A stretch of DNA of 64,000 bases from Microdochium bolleyi (Eukaryota > Ascomycota > Sordariomycetes > Xylariales > Microdochiaceae), in contig KQ964245.1 in NCBI GenBank assembly GCA_001566295.1, positions 3,663,524-3,727,523 on the forward strand. The letters are read 5' to 3'. This document shows positions 1-12,037 of the stretch, piece by piece (within the stretch, counting starts at the first letter, position 1; each line of letters begins with the position of its first letter). The notes beneath the pieces were generated by a model that was not told where the DNA came from, ran no database searches, and saw only the letters and a list, made by a program, of their open reading frames with translations. The position numbers and the translations under genes were made by a program.

Positions 1-1
1 T

Positions 2-3000
2 CTAACCCATCGCTCCCAGTATGGCTCAAGCGCGGGCGACGAAAAGGTCCCGACGGCCACCCACGACACCAGCAGGGTCAACTATCATGTCAGAGACATC
101 CAGCACTTTGCCGAGAGCCTCGAAGGCGTACGTACCCTGGCCGCCCAGACTTGCAAGATTCCATTCTTGGTGGTCGGAAGTGACTAACCTGTGCAACGAT
201 CGCAGTCCGCCGCTCGTGCATTTCCCAACCGTGGTAGCTCGCAGCGGTACTCCAAAGTGCATGCCATACTGCTGCACTGGAAGTGCGATGACCTCTTTGT
301 CCTGCCTGAGCTCGAGGACCTGGAGAGCTGCTTTCGTGAGGACTACAGCTTCGAGACGGAGACTTTCCCAATCCCGTCAGACAACTCCCATCTCGAGCTC
401 ATGTTGCGCATCGGTGCTATGGTTAAGGAACACGAGTCTACCGACACACTGTTCATTGTCTACTACGGCGGGCATGCCAAGATCGACGACTCTAGACAGA
501 GCACATGGTGCGCGTAAGTAGCCAATGCAGAGGTTTTTCTGCCAGTTGGTCCCTCGAAAGAGTGAATGCTGACATGGACATGTTCAGTACGCGGAGTACC
601 GAATCTCCATGGCTACAGTAAGTCTGCTAGCTAGTGCCACCAAATGAATGTAGAAGAAGCTCACACATTCTACCAGATGGTCCGCCATTCAAACACTCCT
701 GGAACGTTCGCTCTCAGACGTCCTTATTCTGCTCGACTGTTGTGCTGGCGCCGCCAGTGCCACCTTCCCGAGCGGAAACACCGTCACGGAGACGATATCA
801 GCATCCAGCTGGGACGCCATCGCGCCAGATCCGGGCCGCTACTCATTCACCAGCGCCCTGATAGAAGTCCTGGTTCAGTGGAAGAGGAGGATATTCTCGG
901 CAGCCATGCTTCATGCGGAGGTCCTAGCTCGACTGAAACATCCTCGCCCGGTCATTGTGAATGGTCGCAACTTCGAAGCCCGCTCGACGCCAGTCCATTT
1001 CATGATGACAAACAACCACAAAGTTCCAAGCATTGAGCTGGCGAGGGTCACAACCGGCGATCAGAGACCTCCTTCTCCGCCAGAAGAACCGCACCCCGAC
1101 GAACGCACAATAGCAGGTCGCTCTGCCGCGCCGCAAGAAATCATCGGGTCATCCCCGAACGAAGACATCCCCCACGTCATGATCTCGCTGGCGCTTGAAG
1201 ACGACCAGCGCCTCAACATCAGTGAATGGCAGCAATGGTTGTCCACAATCCCGGCACTTGCGAAATATGTCAAGATACAAGGCGTGTTCAAGAGTCACTC
1301 GACGCTGCTACTTCTATCGATGCCCGTGTCAATATGGGATGTCCTGCCCGAAGATCACGCTTGCAACTTTGTGGCCTTCATCCGGTCCAATAACCTAGCC
1401 ATCACCGATGAGTTGCTTGAAGACGAAGGCGTGGAGGTGGAAATTGCCAAAGATCAATTCTATGAAGCTGGGGCTCGATACTCATTCCTCTCAGGCACGA
1501 CTGCTATGACCTGGATGGATGGCGCGCCTACTGGAGTCTCACGACGGAGCAGGGGATCTATCGACCACAGTATCCGATCAGAGCGCACTGCGGTGTCAAG
1601 GAGATCACGACCAGGCACTCTGGCTGGTGCAACATCCTCCAGCGCCCGCGCTGCGACGTCATCGGACGCCGGACCGAGTTCGCGACCGAACCGACAGCCA
1701 GCCACCGAAGATGACAGAATTGCCGCCCTCGATAATCTTCCGATGACACCAATCTTGAACAAGCATCGTAGTGGTCAGCGTACCTACATTACCAATGTCG
1801 ACGCTTTGGCCAATCGGCCTGCAGTCGCGAGCCACGTAGAGTCTCGCCTAGAAGAGTATTTCCTGTACGACCCGCATCCCACGGTAGCCATCAAGGAATT
1901 CCTGGCGTCCAATCTCGGGATAGAAACCACAGATATTGATGTAAGTATTAGCGCTGGAACAATAATGTATTGTGCAATTTGGCCATGCACTAACAACATA
2001 TTCAGTTATGGTTCCATCATCGTCGAGAATATCAAGAAGTGTCAGAACGACTTCAAAGTCTGCCAGCGTTTGAGAGCATTCCAGAGTCGTCGCGCGAAGA
2101 CGTGCAAATGTTGCTCCCTGGCAATCTCAAAATGCTTCTGGAGGCGGTTCCCGCGGAAGACGTGTTGATTCTCGATTTCCGGCCACCACAAGATTTTGAA
2201 CGATCTCACATCAACGGCGCGATTAATCTTCGAGCCCCAGCATCCTTTGTGTCGAGAGCTACGGTCGAACTGCTCGAGAGAGCCCTGGACGAGGATGGCC
2301 AAACGGGGTTCGGAAAGTGGCAGAGTAGCAAGTGTGTAGTCTGCTACGACCGGCATGTCGATTACCCTTGGGAAGCACCAGTAGCAGAGGCTCTCTTCCA
2401 CAAGCTCACAAGTCAGCAATGGAAGGGGCAGTGTTTCGTGCTTAAAGGCCACTACCGGGAGTTCTCGGCTTCCTTCGACAAGCACATTGCAGGTACACGG
2501 ATGTCGGACGCTGCACGGGAATACTTGGCGAGCCTCGAGGATGGTTCATTAAATCAGAAGGTATGATGGAGCGTGTCTCAAATTTTAATGGACATATACT
2601 AACTATTGTTGCAGCATGGCGAAACCGCTTACAACGACTGGCTGGACTCATTGGCAGAGGAGAATGCCATACACTACATAGACCTCGCCGACTCTGCAAA
2701 GACGGAACGAATGGAGGCCACCATCACGCACCAGAAGGAGCTAGAGATCGTCTTTGAGCAGAAACACCCGTCACTTCATCGGAAAGCGCGGGATCTGAGC
2801 CCTTCCGCGGCCGACTTCAGCCGCAAGGCTGGCATGGTAGAGCATCTTGCCAAGGGCCTCGACCTGATGCGCAAAGCAGAGGGTAAACAAGCTCGTGTTA
2901 CTCCACCACCAGGGCGAGACTATCCCAGGACTACCAACCTTAGCAAGCTCAACTCGTATGCGGGGCCGGAAAGCCGCGACCCGGATGACAAGAATCTGGA

Positions 3001-3172
3001 CCAGGAGCTCGAACGGAGAGCCAGCGACGGGTTCTACAAACCAACGCGATCGGCGACAGGCAGCAGTGCAGGTGACGATGTCACGGCTGACAGGAAGGCC
3101 CCCAGGCTAGCTGGAGGGCGTGGGCTGATGAGTCGACTGCTCCACAGTAGACGACCCGAAGGTGGTAACTGA
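2..3172 (+). CDS. Caspase-like / rhodanese-like fusion protein, 5' partial
   Basis: Model: exons <2-127, 206-513, 588-617, 677-1940, 2006-2560, 2615-3172; phases agree at every junction and introns have GT-AG ends with CTAAC-type branch points. It encodes 946 residues and has no in-frame ATG in the first exon, so the start lies off the window. The N-terminal part resembles the peptidase C14 (caspase) fold: a His in YYGGHAKID (codon 473-475) and a Cys in LILLDCCAGAAS (codon 741-743) form the usual dyad, split over four exons. A middle low-complexity Ser/Arg region follows. Exon 5 encodes a rhodanese-like domain (VLILDFRP, then SHINGAINLR, typical of MAP-kinase-phosphatase-type rhodaneses). At the active-site loop the sequence reads VVCYDRHV, with Asp where the catalytic Cys usually sits, so that domain is probably inactive. 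The C terminus is charged and helical. Role unknown; a cell-death or signalling function is only inference. Confidence 0.75.
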
Positions 3173-3719
3173 GCGGCATGCATTTCCATACCGGATCGCA
3201 CCAGTGCATCCATCACGGACGACTGGGTCCATATTAAGAAGCTTTTATCGTGACGAAAGATGCTGGACACAAGCTACGACCTGCAAGGAGCAAGGGGCAC
3301 GGAGCAGGGAGTTACGCATCGGCTATTGGGTGGGGAGTGAATTATTGACCTTTCGGAGTTGTGTTTGATCATGGAGTTTTGGACACCATTTACAAGTACG
3401 CATGGATTGGATTGCAATCCACACTAGACGAACTACTGTACATAAGTGCATTTTGCGTATCTTTTGGAGTTTATCGAATCTAGGTATACATGACGGTCTG
3501 CGTTGCTGGACCAAATCCGTCCATGCGACTGAACTGATCTGGAATCATGTGTTCAAGATTTCGTGGTAGGCTCGGATCACTGACGACGAAGGAGCTGGCG
3601 ATCAGCCCATTTTGTGTTACTAGAAGATTTATTGATATGTACACTCAAGCACCGCTGTCTATGTGTGATGTCCTCCTCTATATTTATTCTCATCCTGCAC
3701 ACCCCGGTCCCATATTTCT
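3173..3719. other. Convergent intergenic region
   Basis: A 547-nt gap between two genes that converge. No conserved reading frame or RNA gene seen; it probably holds the two 3' untranslated regions. Confidence 0.6.
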
Positions 3720-5769
3720 CTACGCAGTAGCCTCGGACTTCTTGTTGCTCTTGTTCCTCTTTCTCTTCTTCTTGCTCCCGCCCTCGATGATATTCGACTC
3801 GGGCGCCGCGTCACCACCCGCACCGCTTTCCTCCACGGGCTCGGGCCGGCCGGGGTTGTAGGCGGGCGGCTCCTTCTCGAACTCCGGGCCGAACGTGTCC
3901 TTGCGCCACTGCCGCAGCCGGGCCTTCTTGCCGAGATGCTTCTTGTCCTTGGCCTGCTTGTCCTCGGGCCGGAAGTGCGCGAGCTTCTTGAGGCCGGCGT
4001 ACGAGTTGAGCGCCGAGTCGCTCGCCATCAAGATGTCGAGCGTCGTGAGGCCAAAGGACTCGGGCTTGGTCTCGCGGTACTTGAAGCCGCTCCGTTGTGA
4101 CGGTCCGGCGGAGGCGCCGAGGACCTCGGGATCGTCAACGGTCATGTGCGCGTCCACAATGGCCTCGAGCTTGGCACGCTCCTTGCGGGCTTCCTTCTGG
4201 CTCTGGAGGCGTTCCTTTCTGCGGTCTTTGGTGGTCTTCTGGCGCTTGGCTGAGGGGCCGTCTGCCGTGTCTTCATCATAATCGTCGTCGTCGTTGTCGA
4301 CTCCAGCGCCACCCTCCCCCTCGTCGAAGTCCGGCACGAGGTCCTTGATGTCGATGTCGTCGTCCCACGTGGGCTTCTTCGGCTTCTTTGACTTGCGTGC
4401 TGACTTCCCCTCCTCATCGGCATCGGACTCCGCCTCGGACTCCGCACCACCGCCCATCTCCTCATCCGCCTGGGCATAGTACTGGTCGTTGAAGTGCTTG
4501 GCCATCTCCTCCTCCCACTTGTCGTTGTCGAAGCCCGCGTCCAGCAGCTTCTGCCAGTCTTCATCGCGCAGCGCGTTGCCCGAGAGCCCAGCCGCCTTCC
4601 GGATCTTGTTGAGCTTGGCCTCGGCCTCATCAATCTTGAGCCGGCGCAGGCGCGCACGCTCCTCCTTGCGCTGCTGCTTTTCTAGAGCCTTGCGCTCCGC
4701 CTCCTCCTCACGTTGCCGCTTGCGGCTGCTCTTCTCGTCGCGCCTGACTGATCGAGCGGCTGTGACGTCACGCGCATACGTCTTGAGGACCTCGTTGCTC
4801 TTGGATGGGTCCTCGAAGCGCAGGTTGTACGCCTCCTCCCATGCGTCCGCCTTGTCGTCCCCCGCATCCTCCCCATCGTCAGACTCGAAGGCCTCCCATT
4901 TCGGGCCTTCGTCCTCGACCCACGCACGACTGGCCATGAAGTTGGATAGGAAAAGCTCTGGGTCCTTGTCCGCGATCGCAATGTCGGGCTTCGCGGCGGC
5001 GGTCGCTTTCTTCACCCGGCCTGCGCGCGATGGGTGTACGTCTGTCGTCGCAGTGGCTGTTTCCTCGAGCTCGGCGACAGGTCGCTGCGGTTTTGATTTG
5101 GCCTTGATGAAGTCATCATCATCGTCGCTGCTGTCCTCCTCGTTGTGCTTGGCGATCTCCTCGCGGATGGACTTCTTGAGGTCGGCCTGCTCCTGCACAT
5201 AAGACTTGGGCGGCGCGCCGGCGCCAGCGTTTTCCTCCTCGTCATCGAAATCCTTGCCGGTGTCGCCTTCGAGGTAGCGCTTCCGATGGTAGTCTTGGAT
5301 GGTGACGGGCTTTTCCTTCTTCTGCTTTGCGGCAGCGGATGAATCGGCGGCCAAGGTGTCGTCAATTGGAGTGTAGAATGTGGCGGTGCTGTCGTACACC
5401 CGAGGGTCCTTCTTCCGGATGGCCTCGAGGGTTGCGTTCAGTTGTGCGTCGAGCTCTGCGGTCGCAAGAAAGCCTTCTTCGTCTTCGGTTTCGTCGTCGG
5501 ACGAGTCGTCCTCTGATTCGTCATCGTCTTTGCTGTTGAATTTGCCGGCTTTCTGCTTTTCCTCGACTTGTATGACAGTTAGCTCGTAGTCTCTAAGATT
5601 GAGACTTGTCGTGTGGGAAATTAGACGTACGTCTATGCTGCTCTTCTCTCTTCTTATTGTGCTCGAACCTCTTTGCGTACTCGGAGTTCACTTTGAGCTC
5701 GACACCTCCGTTTGCGTCGTCGTCGCTGTCGTCGAAGATGCTGGGCTTCTCAGCCTTTTGCTTGCCCAT
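3720..5769 (-). CDS. KRI1: KRI1-like ribosome biogenesis protein
   Basis: Exons 5769-5631 and 5566-3720 (complement), with one 64-nt intron (GTACGT donor, CTAAC branch). The protein is 661 aa. The start MGKQKAEKPSIFDD and the next stretch EYAKRFEHNKKREEQHRLEE match the N terminus of Kri1 family proteins. Alternating acidic runs (EDDSSDDET, SSDDDDDF, DDDDYDEDTAD) and basic coiled segments (KQQRKEERARLRR) fill the centre. The C-terminal module (GFKYRETKPESFGL, LRQWRKDTFGPEFEK) is the conserved Kri1 C-terminal domain, followed by a Lys/Arg-rich nucleolar-type tail. Kri1 acts in the nucleolus in 40S subunit maturation together with the KRR1 protein. Long open frames on the opposite strand are GC-codon shadows. 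Confidence 0.93.
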
Positions 5770-6603
5770 CGTGGCGAGACAATGTGCTTGAGTAGCAGTA
5801 TATGGAAGACACAGGAGCTAGGGAGTCGAAGGAGGTATGCCGGATATCCCGTGGAGAGTGTAGGTGGGCAAACGCGTGCGGGTTGTGCTGTACGAGTGTC
5901 CAGTGTTCGCAATGCAAAGAATGGGCAGGGACGAGGCTATCGCGACACACTCTCTGCACGGCAAGGGACGGCCCTGCAGCCGCCATCCGTACTTTTTTTC
6001 TCTTATCGATTCGCCGCTGCTCTGTAGACTTGGCCCCACCTACCGCTGGCGACGGAGCAGTACAACGGAGCAGGGGCTGCTGGACTGCACAGTGTGTTGC
6101 TCGGCAAGCACAGTCAGCTATACTGATGCCTGCACTGCCACTCCAGAGCTCCCAGGCGGCGAGCGCTGCCTGCTTTCGGGCCCGTTCTCTTGGGACAATG
6201 CGCAAGTGGGACGGTGGTCGATGCAAGCAGTGAGAGACCACAGGCTGTCCTATGACCGTCGCCGCCGAGCTTGCGGTCGTCGTCATTTCCAAGCCGTCCT
6301 CATCCACCTACTGCCTCGACCTCCATAACACCTGACCTGCAGGCTTCTACCTAATCAACGACCTGCCCATCGACAGCCGCAGTCCCTCACGACAGTTAAT
6401 TATCCTTCACCTACGCCCGCGACTTTCCTCAGCCGCCCAAGTCCAGCGCACTCGAGCTTGCGCATCTCCATTTGATCAGCGGTCGCATCCGACGCATCTG
6501 CCGCCATCGTTTGTCTTCCGACCTGTGCCCTTGCGCATCGGAAGTATCGCCTCCAAACACGCCAGACCTCCCACATACTCTGCGCAACGAAGATCTCTCC
6601 AAG
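5770..6603. promoter_or_regulatory. Divergent promoter region between KRI1 and the Rab5-like gene
   Basis: 834 nt between two divergently transcribed starts. CT-rich stretches precede the + strand start, as is common in fungal core promoters. No specific operator recognised and no coding sequence supported. Confidence 0.5.
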
Positions 6604-7434
6604 ATGGCCGACAACGCGCCCAAGCCCAGCAGCAGCGTCAAGCTCGTGCTTCTCGGTGAAGCAGCTGTTGGCAAGGTATGCCTGACTGACCTGGCACGCC
6701 CCAAGGTGTCCGCGATCGACTGACCATGCCTTCCAACAGTCTTCCCTTGTCTTGCGATTCGTCAACAATGATTTTCAGGAGAACAAAGAACCCACTATTG
6801 GAGGTGCGCATCCCAGTCTTTGTCCATCATCGAGAAGAGGCCAACGTTCTCTAAATCTAATATTCTGGACGCAGCGGCTTTCTTGACTCAGAAGTGCAAC
6901 CTGCCGACCCGCACAATCAAGTTCGAGATCTGGGATACCGCCGGCCAGGAGCGCTTCGCCTCCTTGGCTCCCATGTACTACCGAAACGCACAGGCCGCCC
7001 TCGTCGTCTACGACTTGACCAAGCCTACATCCCTGATCAAGGCCAGGCACTGGGTCGCAGAGCTCCAACGACAAGCTTCGCCCGGCATCGTCATTGCTCT
7101 CGTCGGCAACAAACTCGATCTCACCAGCGGCGGCGACTCGACCGGAGACAGTGAAGGTGTCGATGGCGACGACTCAGGTGACGCTCGCAAGATCTCTACA
7201 GAGGAGGCTCAGTCGTACGCGGAAGAGGAGGGGCTCCTGTTCTTCGAGACCAGTGCGAAGACTGGTCACAACGTCACAGATGTCTTCACAGCCATCGCGA
7301 ACGCTATCCCCGAAACCTCACTGAAGACAGCCCGTGGACCTGGGGCATCCAACGCAGTCAGCCGTGGTGGTGAAGAGCAGAGGGTAAATCTTAACGGCCC
7401 ACGCGAGGCTGCGAAGGAAGGCTGCGCCTGCTGA
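6604..7434 (+). CDS. Rab5-type small GTPase (Ypt5/Vps21)
   Basis: Exons 6604-6675, 6740-6803 and 6875-7434, giving 231 aa. The introns interrupt the P-loop (after GEAAVGK, residues 18-24) and the effector region just after PTIG. Other G motifs are WDTAGQE (switch II), NKLD (guanine specificity) and ETSAKT. The protein ends in Cys-Ala-Cys, a double-geranylgeranylation signal for Rab proteins. YYRNAQAALVVYDLT and the overall sequence fit the Rab5 subfamily, which controls early-endosome fusion and vacuolar sorting. An acidic Gly/Ser/Asp insertion of about 20 residues sits between NKLD and the SAK motif, longer than in yeast Vps21. The ATG at 6604 is chosen because it gives the normal short N terminus before the first beta strand. 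Confidence 0.95.
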
Positions 7435-8341
7435 GCTGAGATGAACCTAGCGTATGGCAGTGTACGGACCATGTTATTTCCAGTCGCAACGTTGCTGGGT
7501 GGGCGCAGAAGTATATGCATTTCAACCTCGTTCTCCGGAGTCAAGGGATTGGGAACCTTGTGAGACTATGTTCTCTGAATTTTACACTGAAACTGTCACT
7601 CACTGTTCAATACCGCACTCACCAAAGCCCTGCCCAGTATACGTGACATTGAACCAATTCTGATACCGATGCTGTGCCACGTTCAGAGATGAAACCGGAT
7701 CGCCGATCATGGTAATGCAAGATCATATTTGAACCGCTCGCTGCACTCTATAGCGTACATAGCTTGACTGCACACATGAGTCCCCCAAAACGATGTAACC
7801 ACCTTGTAACAAAATACCTATTGCAAGCATCGCCTGCCCGGACTCCTGCGTCACGGCTGGGATGGATGGTCAAGTTGGGCTGGACCACACACAGTGTGCA
7901 GCAAGGAAATAGTACTGTCCGATCCGCGACTTTCGGAAGCTTGCTCCGTTCTCCAAAATCCTTTCCTCTGGGACCGCACTTCGCATGTTCCACGACGAGA
8001 CGGACTGCCTTTCCAGCACTCTCAACCACAATCTGTCGCGCAAGCCCGGATGCGCTTGCTACAGGACACAAGCGCGTTATAGTCCACGATGCAGCAGTCA
8101 GGCGTCTGATTCGCCTTTGCCGACAACACCTTCCTTCGTCTTACCGCGATCACTGTCGCGTGTCGCTCAACACACATAAAGGTCCGATGTGCCTTGTGTT
8201 CTCGCTTATGACTCGTCGCTGAGTCGCGCCTCACGTACTTCTCGCCGGCTTGACCCTGAGAGCACCCGGAGCATCATCTTCTCGGACGGATCTTCTCGGA
8301 CGCGCACGACCGGAAAGCCTGTTCGGCGTTACAGACTCGCT
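7435..8341. other. Intergenic region, no gene supported
   Basis: 907 nt between two + strand genes. It should hold the 3' UTR of the GTPase gene and the promoter of the RING-protein gene. Short open frames on both strands lack recognisable domains. Confidence 0.5.
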
Positions 8342-11279
8342 ATGGCAGCTCTCACAGAAGCTCAGGTCGAAATGGCCAAGTACGATTATCGTTATTGCCA
8401 TTCCACAGAACCACGCCTTCTAATATCCTCATAGTTCTCTGACACAAGATGAGCTCCCGACCAAGCTACGGTGCGCCGTTTGCAGCAAGCTAGCCATTAA
8501 TGCATTTCGGCTGCCTTGCTGCGAAACAGCAATCTGCGAGACGTGTATGTCTTTGGCGTAGAATACCTGCTACTCAAGACATACCCAACTGACAGTGCAT
8601 ACAGGCCAGTCGACGTTGCCAACATCATGTCCCGTCTGCGAACATTCCCCCGTCTCCGGCGACGACTGCACAGTCTACAAGTCGTTACGCACGACGATTC
8701 GGGTCTTCCTAAAGACCGAGGAGAAGAAGCGCGAGGCTTCACGACCGAAGCTATCCGACTCCGCGCCGCAAACCCCCGTCGAGGCTAGCACACCTACTAC
8801 CGCCATACAGGCAACGAGCGAGAACGTGCCAAACACCACTGCCGATGAGGCATCCGCTCGCCAGCCGTTTGAGCCTTCTGAGGAGCTCGTCCCTACAAAA
8901 GACGTGCAATTAGATGAGCATAGTCAGGTTGTCGCCGCTGGTGATGCCCAGGAGCAAGCGCCTGAGGTAAGATGACCACCGCTGCCAAACATTACCTGTG
9001 GCTAACGAAACGTGCTAGCATGATGAGCACGCCAATCAGATCGAGGAAGAAGGTAGTTGCAAAAAACAAAACTCTGCTCAACCTGCAGAGCGTACCTCAG
9101 AGAATGGCGGCATTGCGACAGGCGGCGATGTCGACGAGAGCTTTGGGGCAGGCGACTCCACAGACGACAACCAACAGAGTGGCACGAACTACGGACCTGA
9201 CAATGCGGGCGGCAACTTCAACGGCATTGGCTATGCTGGCGGCGACATGAACCAGATGCAGATGATGATGGCCATGCAAAACGGCATGAATCCGGCAGCA
9301 TTTGGTTCGTTTCCTATGTCAGGTATGTCAAGTTACCCCACAGCTGTTCAAGGTCATCGAACTGACGGCTCGCAGGCCTGGATATGAATATGAACCCCAT
9401 GATGATGCAGAACATGTTTATGAACGGTGGCTTCGGTGCGCAAGGTATGGGCATGAACGGCATGAACATGAACATGGGCATGAATGGGTTCAACGGTGGC
9501 GGCAATGACTGGAACGGACAGCAATCATGGAACGTCGGCCAAGATAATTTCAATCCAAATGCTCCTGGCATGGGAAATGGTGATTTTGGCAATCTTAACA
9601 CAGGCAACTATGCTGGTTATGGCCATCACAATCAGTACAATGATTACAACCGCGGAGGCTTTGGATTCCGTGGTCGTGGTCGCGGCCGAGGCCGCGGGTT
9701 CTATGGTGGCTACGGCCGTGGTTACTACAATGGCTACAACAATCCGCAACAAAACTGGGCACACCAGAATCCGCAGTATCACAACCAGGGCGCCCAAGCA
9801 GTGGGCAGCGATGGCGGGCAGAACGCTATCACAGGACCAGAGAACAACGACAACCAGATTACCGACCAGACTGGGACCGCGACCCAGGCAAACGGAGACG
9901 GAAAAGCAAAGAGTGCCGATGGTCCAGATTCCAGCCACCAGCAGTTGAGTGGACCAGGAAGGCCTGATGGCATGCAGAGCGACGCGTCATCGGTGACTGT
10001 TCCTGACGTCCCCTTGAATGCACCCACAGGACCCAAGGCTATGCGCCAGGGACTGCCCAACACGAGCTTCCACTACCTGAAAGCTCGAGGACTCTTGCCA
10101 GGAGAGAACGCAACTGGTGCTGCGGTTGGGGTCAGTCCTATTGAGGACCAAACCAGATCGCGGAGTAGATCGGTGCACACCTACAAGAATGAAGATGCGC
10201 GGCACAGTGATAATGACGACAGGGCACATGGATCAAGTGATCAAGGTCGGTCTCGTCGTCATGACGGACAGTACGATGAGCCAAAGTCCCATCCCGCCTC
10301 CAGAACTCCCAGCCGTAGCCGTAGCCGGGAGCGCAAAGACTCTAGGCGACACCGCCGACACCGCTCTGGATCTGTCTCGGACACGGGCGATCGCGACGAT
10401 GGGCATCATGGACCTGACGAACACCGGCACCGCAGCCATAAGAGCAGTCGCAGGTCGACCAAGAATGAGGACGATCCCAAAGCACGGTCACGAGACGAGC
10501 CATATGACGATAAGCCACGGTCCGTGTCACCTAACGATCGTGACCTCGGTCGTGATCGAGACGACCACCGAGAACGGGACAAGGACCGTGACCACAAGCG
10601 GTCGAGTCATCGCAGTCGTCGCGATCGCGACGATAGACGGCGGGATCGAGAGCGAGACAGGGACCGCGATAGAGAGCGCGACAAGGACAGGACCCGGGAC
10701 GCCGATGATGACCGGCACCGGCGCTCCAGCCATCGCTCCTCGCGCCGTGACCGTGACTACGAGCGCGGAGATCGTGACAAGGACCGCGATGACCGCAGGC
10801 ACGAGCGGCGCGATCGCGACAGAGACAGAGACTCTCGCCGCAGCAGCAAAGCTGCCACCAGCACGCCTCTGACACCTATCGAGGCTCCAGAGTTCAACCC
10901 ACCCGCAGGACCCAAGCGACACACGAGCATCTTCAACATCAAGGGCGGCGCGAGCGGAAGTGGTGGTGACCTGAACCACAAGCGCAGCAGCGCTACAGGC
11001 ACGGGTAGCTCAGCACAGGCGCCATCTTCGTCCTCCGCGGCCAAGGACAGCCACACGCTCGAGCGCGAGGCGAGAGACCGCGAGCGCTTGCTCAAGGAGG
11101 CGCAACGTCTAGCACGGGGTTTCGGCGGCGCCGGCTCCAAGCGTGGTCGAGACGACAAGGACGATCGGGACGGCGGCAGCCGTCGCAAGAGCCGCCGCAG
11201 TGAGGCCGTCAATGACGATGAAGGAGAGTCGCGGATGAGGCGGCTCGAGGCTGAGCGCGAAAGAGATCGATATGAGTGA
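8342..11279 (+). CDS. RING-finger protein with Met/Asn/Gly, RGG and Arg-Asp/Ser low-complexity regions
   Basis: Exons 8342-8379, 8435-8544, 8605-8966, 9019-9322 and 9376-11279; all phases agree and 905 aa result. Residues about 20-60 form a compact RING/U-box-like zinc module (LRCAVCSKLAINAF, LPCCETAICETCQ, TSCPVCEH), recalling the RING of RBBP6/Mpe1 mRNA 3'-end factors. An acidic linker comes next, then a Met/Asn/Gly-rich segment (repeated GMNGMNMNMGMNGF-like units), a Tyr/Gly/Arg RGG box (FRGRGRGRGRGF), and a long Arg/Asp/Ser region rich in RDRDRERD and SRSRS runs. A short conserved-looking element, PPAGPKRHTSIFNIKGG, lies near the C terminus. The layout suggests a nuclear RNA-associated E3 ligase; the substrate is unknown. 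The first exon is tiny (12 codons) and is supported by phase and a TTCTAAT branch site. Confidence 0.8.
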
Positions 11280-12037
11280 GGTCGTCTACTGAAGGGGGCA
11301 ATTGTCGGCGGTGGGACGAGTTTGCCCGTGACGAGCTCTAAAAGGATACAATTGCATATATGTCCACGGACATCATGTTTGAGACAGCCATGTTCTGCTT
11401 GGATTATGGTCCACAGCAGTGTCGGGAGTCCAAAAGTCCAGACTGAATCAGGTTCAGTAGGCAGTCATAAGAATGATAAACTCAGATTAATCCAAGCACG
11501 AAGAAAGAAACGTGACTATCCTAAATTATCAAGTCTTTCCAGGACGAGGCGCGGCAGGTAAGTCTCGCGAACAATCATGCACAGCATGTGTACTCGGTGA
11601 TTTGTATCTCCTGAGCAGTACCAAATGCCCCAGCCTGGGCGCAGTATTCAGGTTGGGCGCGCTGCGGAAAGCATTAAGCTGGTTCACTTACACGTTAGGT
11701 ATTTGATGAGGCTAGATCATAGCGTAGCCACCTTGAGCTCTTCGTGGTTGGCGGCCCCGGCGTGCATGGGTCTCGTTTCTACAGGGGTAGCTGAAGCCCT
11801 GGGGCCTGGTCGGTAGGGGAAGCTGCAGGGCTGGGCTTTGCGTCACAGCTGCACCTGCCACATGCCTAGTGGCTGGCTGACTGCCTGCAGCGCCAACGCA
11901 TCAAATATGCCACGTTCCCAGGGTTCAGCTGCGAGTCACAAAGAAGACAAGACAACGACACCTTAGTCCTCGAAACCCCAAGGCAGCCGAGCCGGCGACA
12001 TTCCCTCGCGAAACATTTCCGTATCCTCCATCCCGTC
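11280..12037. other. Intergenic region, no gene supported
   Basis: 758 nt, with the 3' UTR of the RING gene on the left and the PBN1 promoter on the right. No RNA gene or repeat recognised. Confidence 0.5.

Noticed and set aside
4489..5202. 237-codon + strand frame inside KRI1
   Set aside because: Ser-rich antisense shadow of acidic/basic KRI1 codons.
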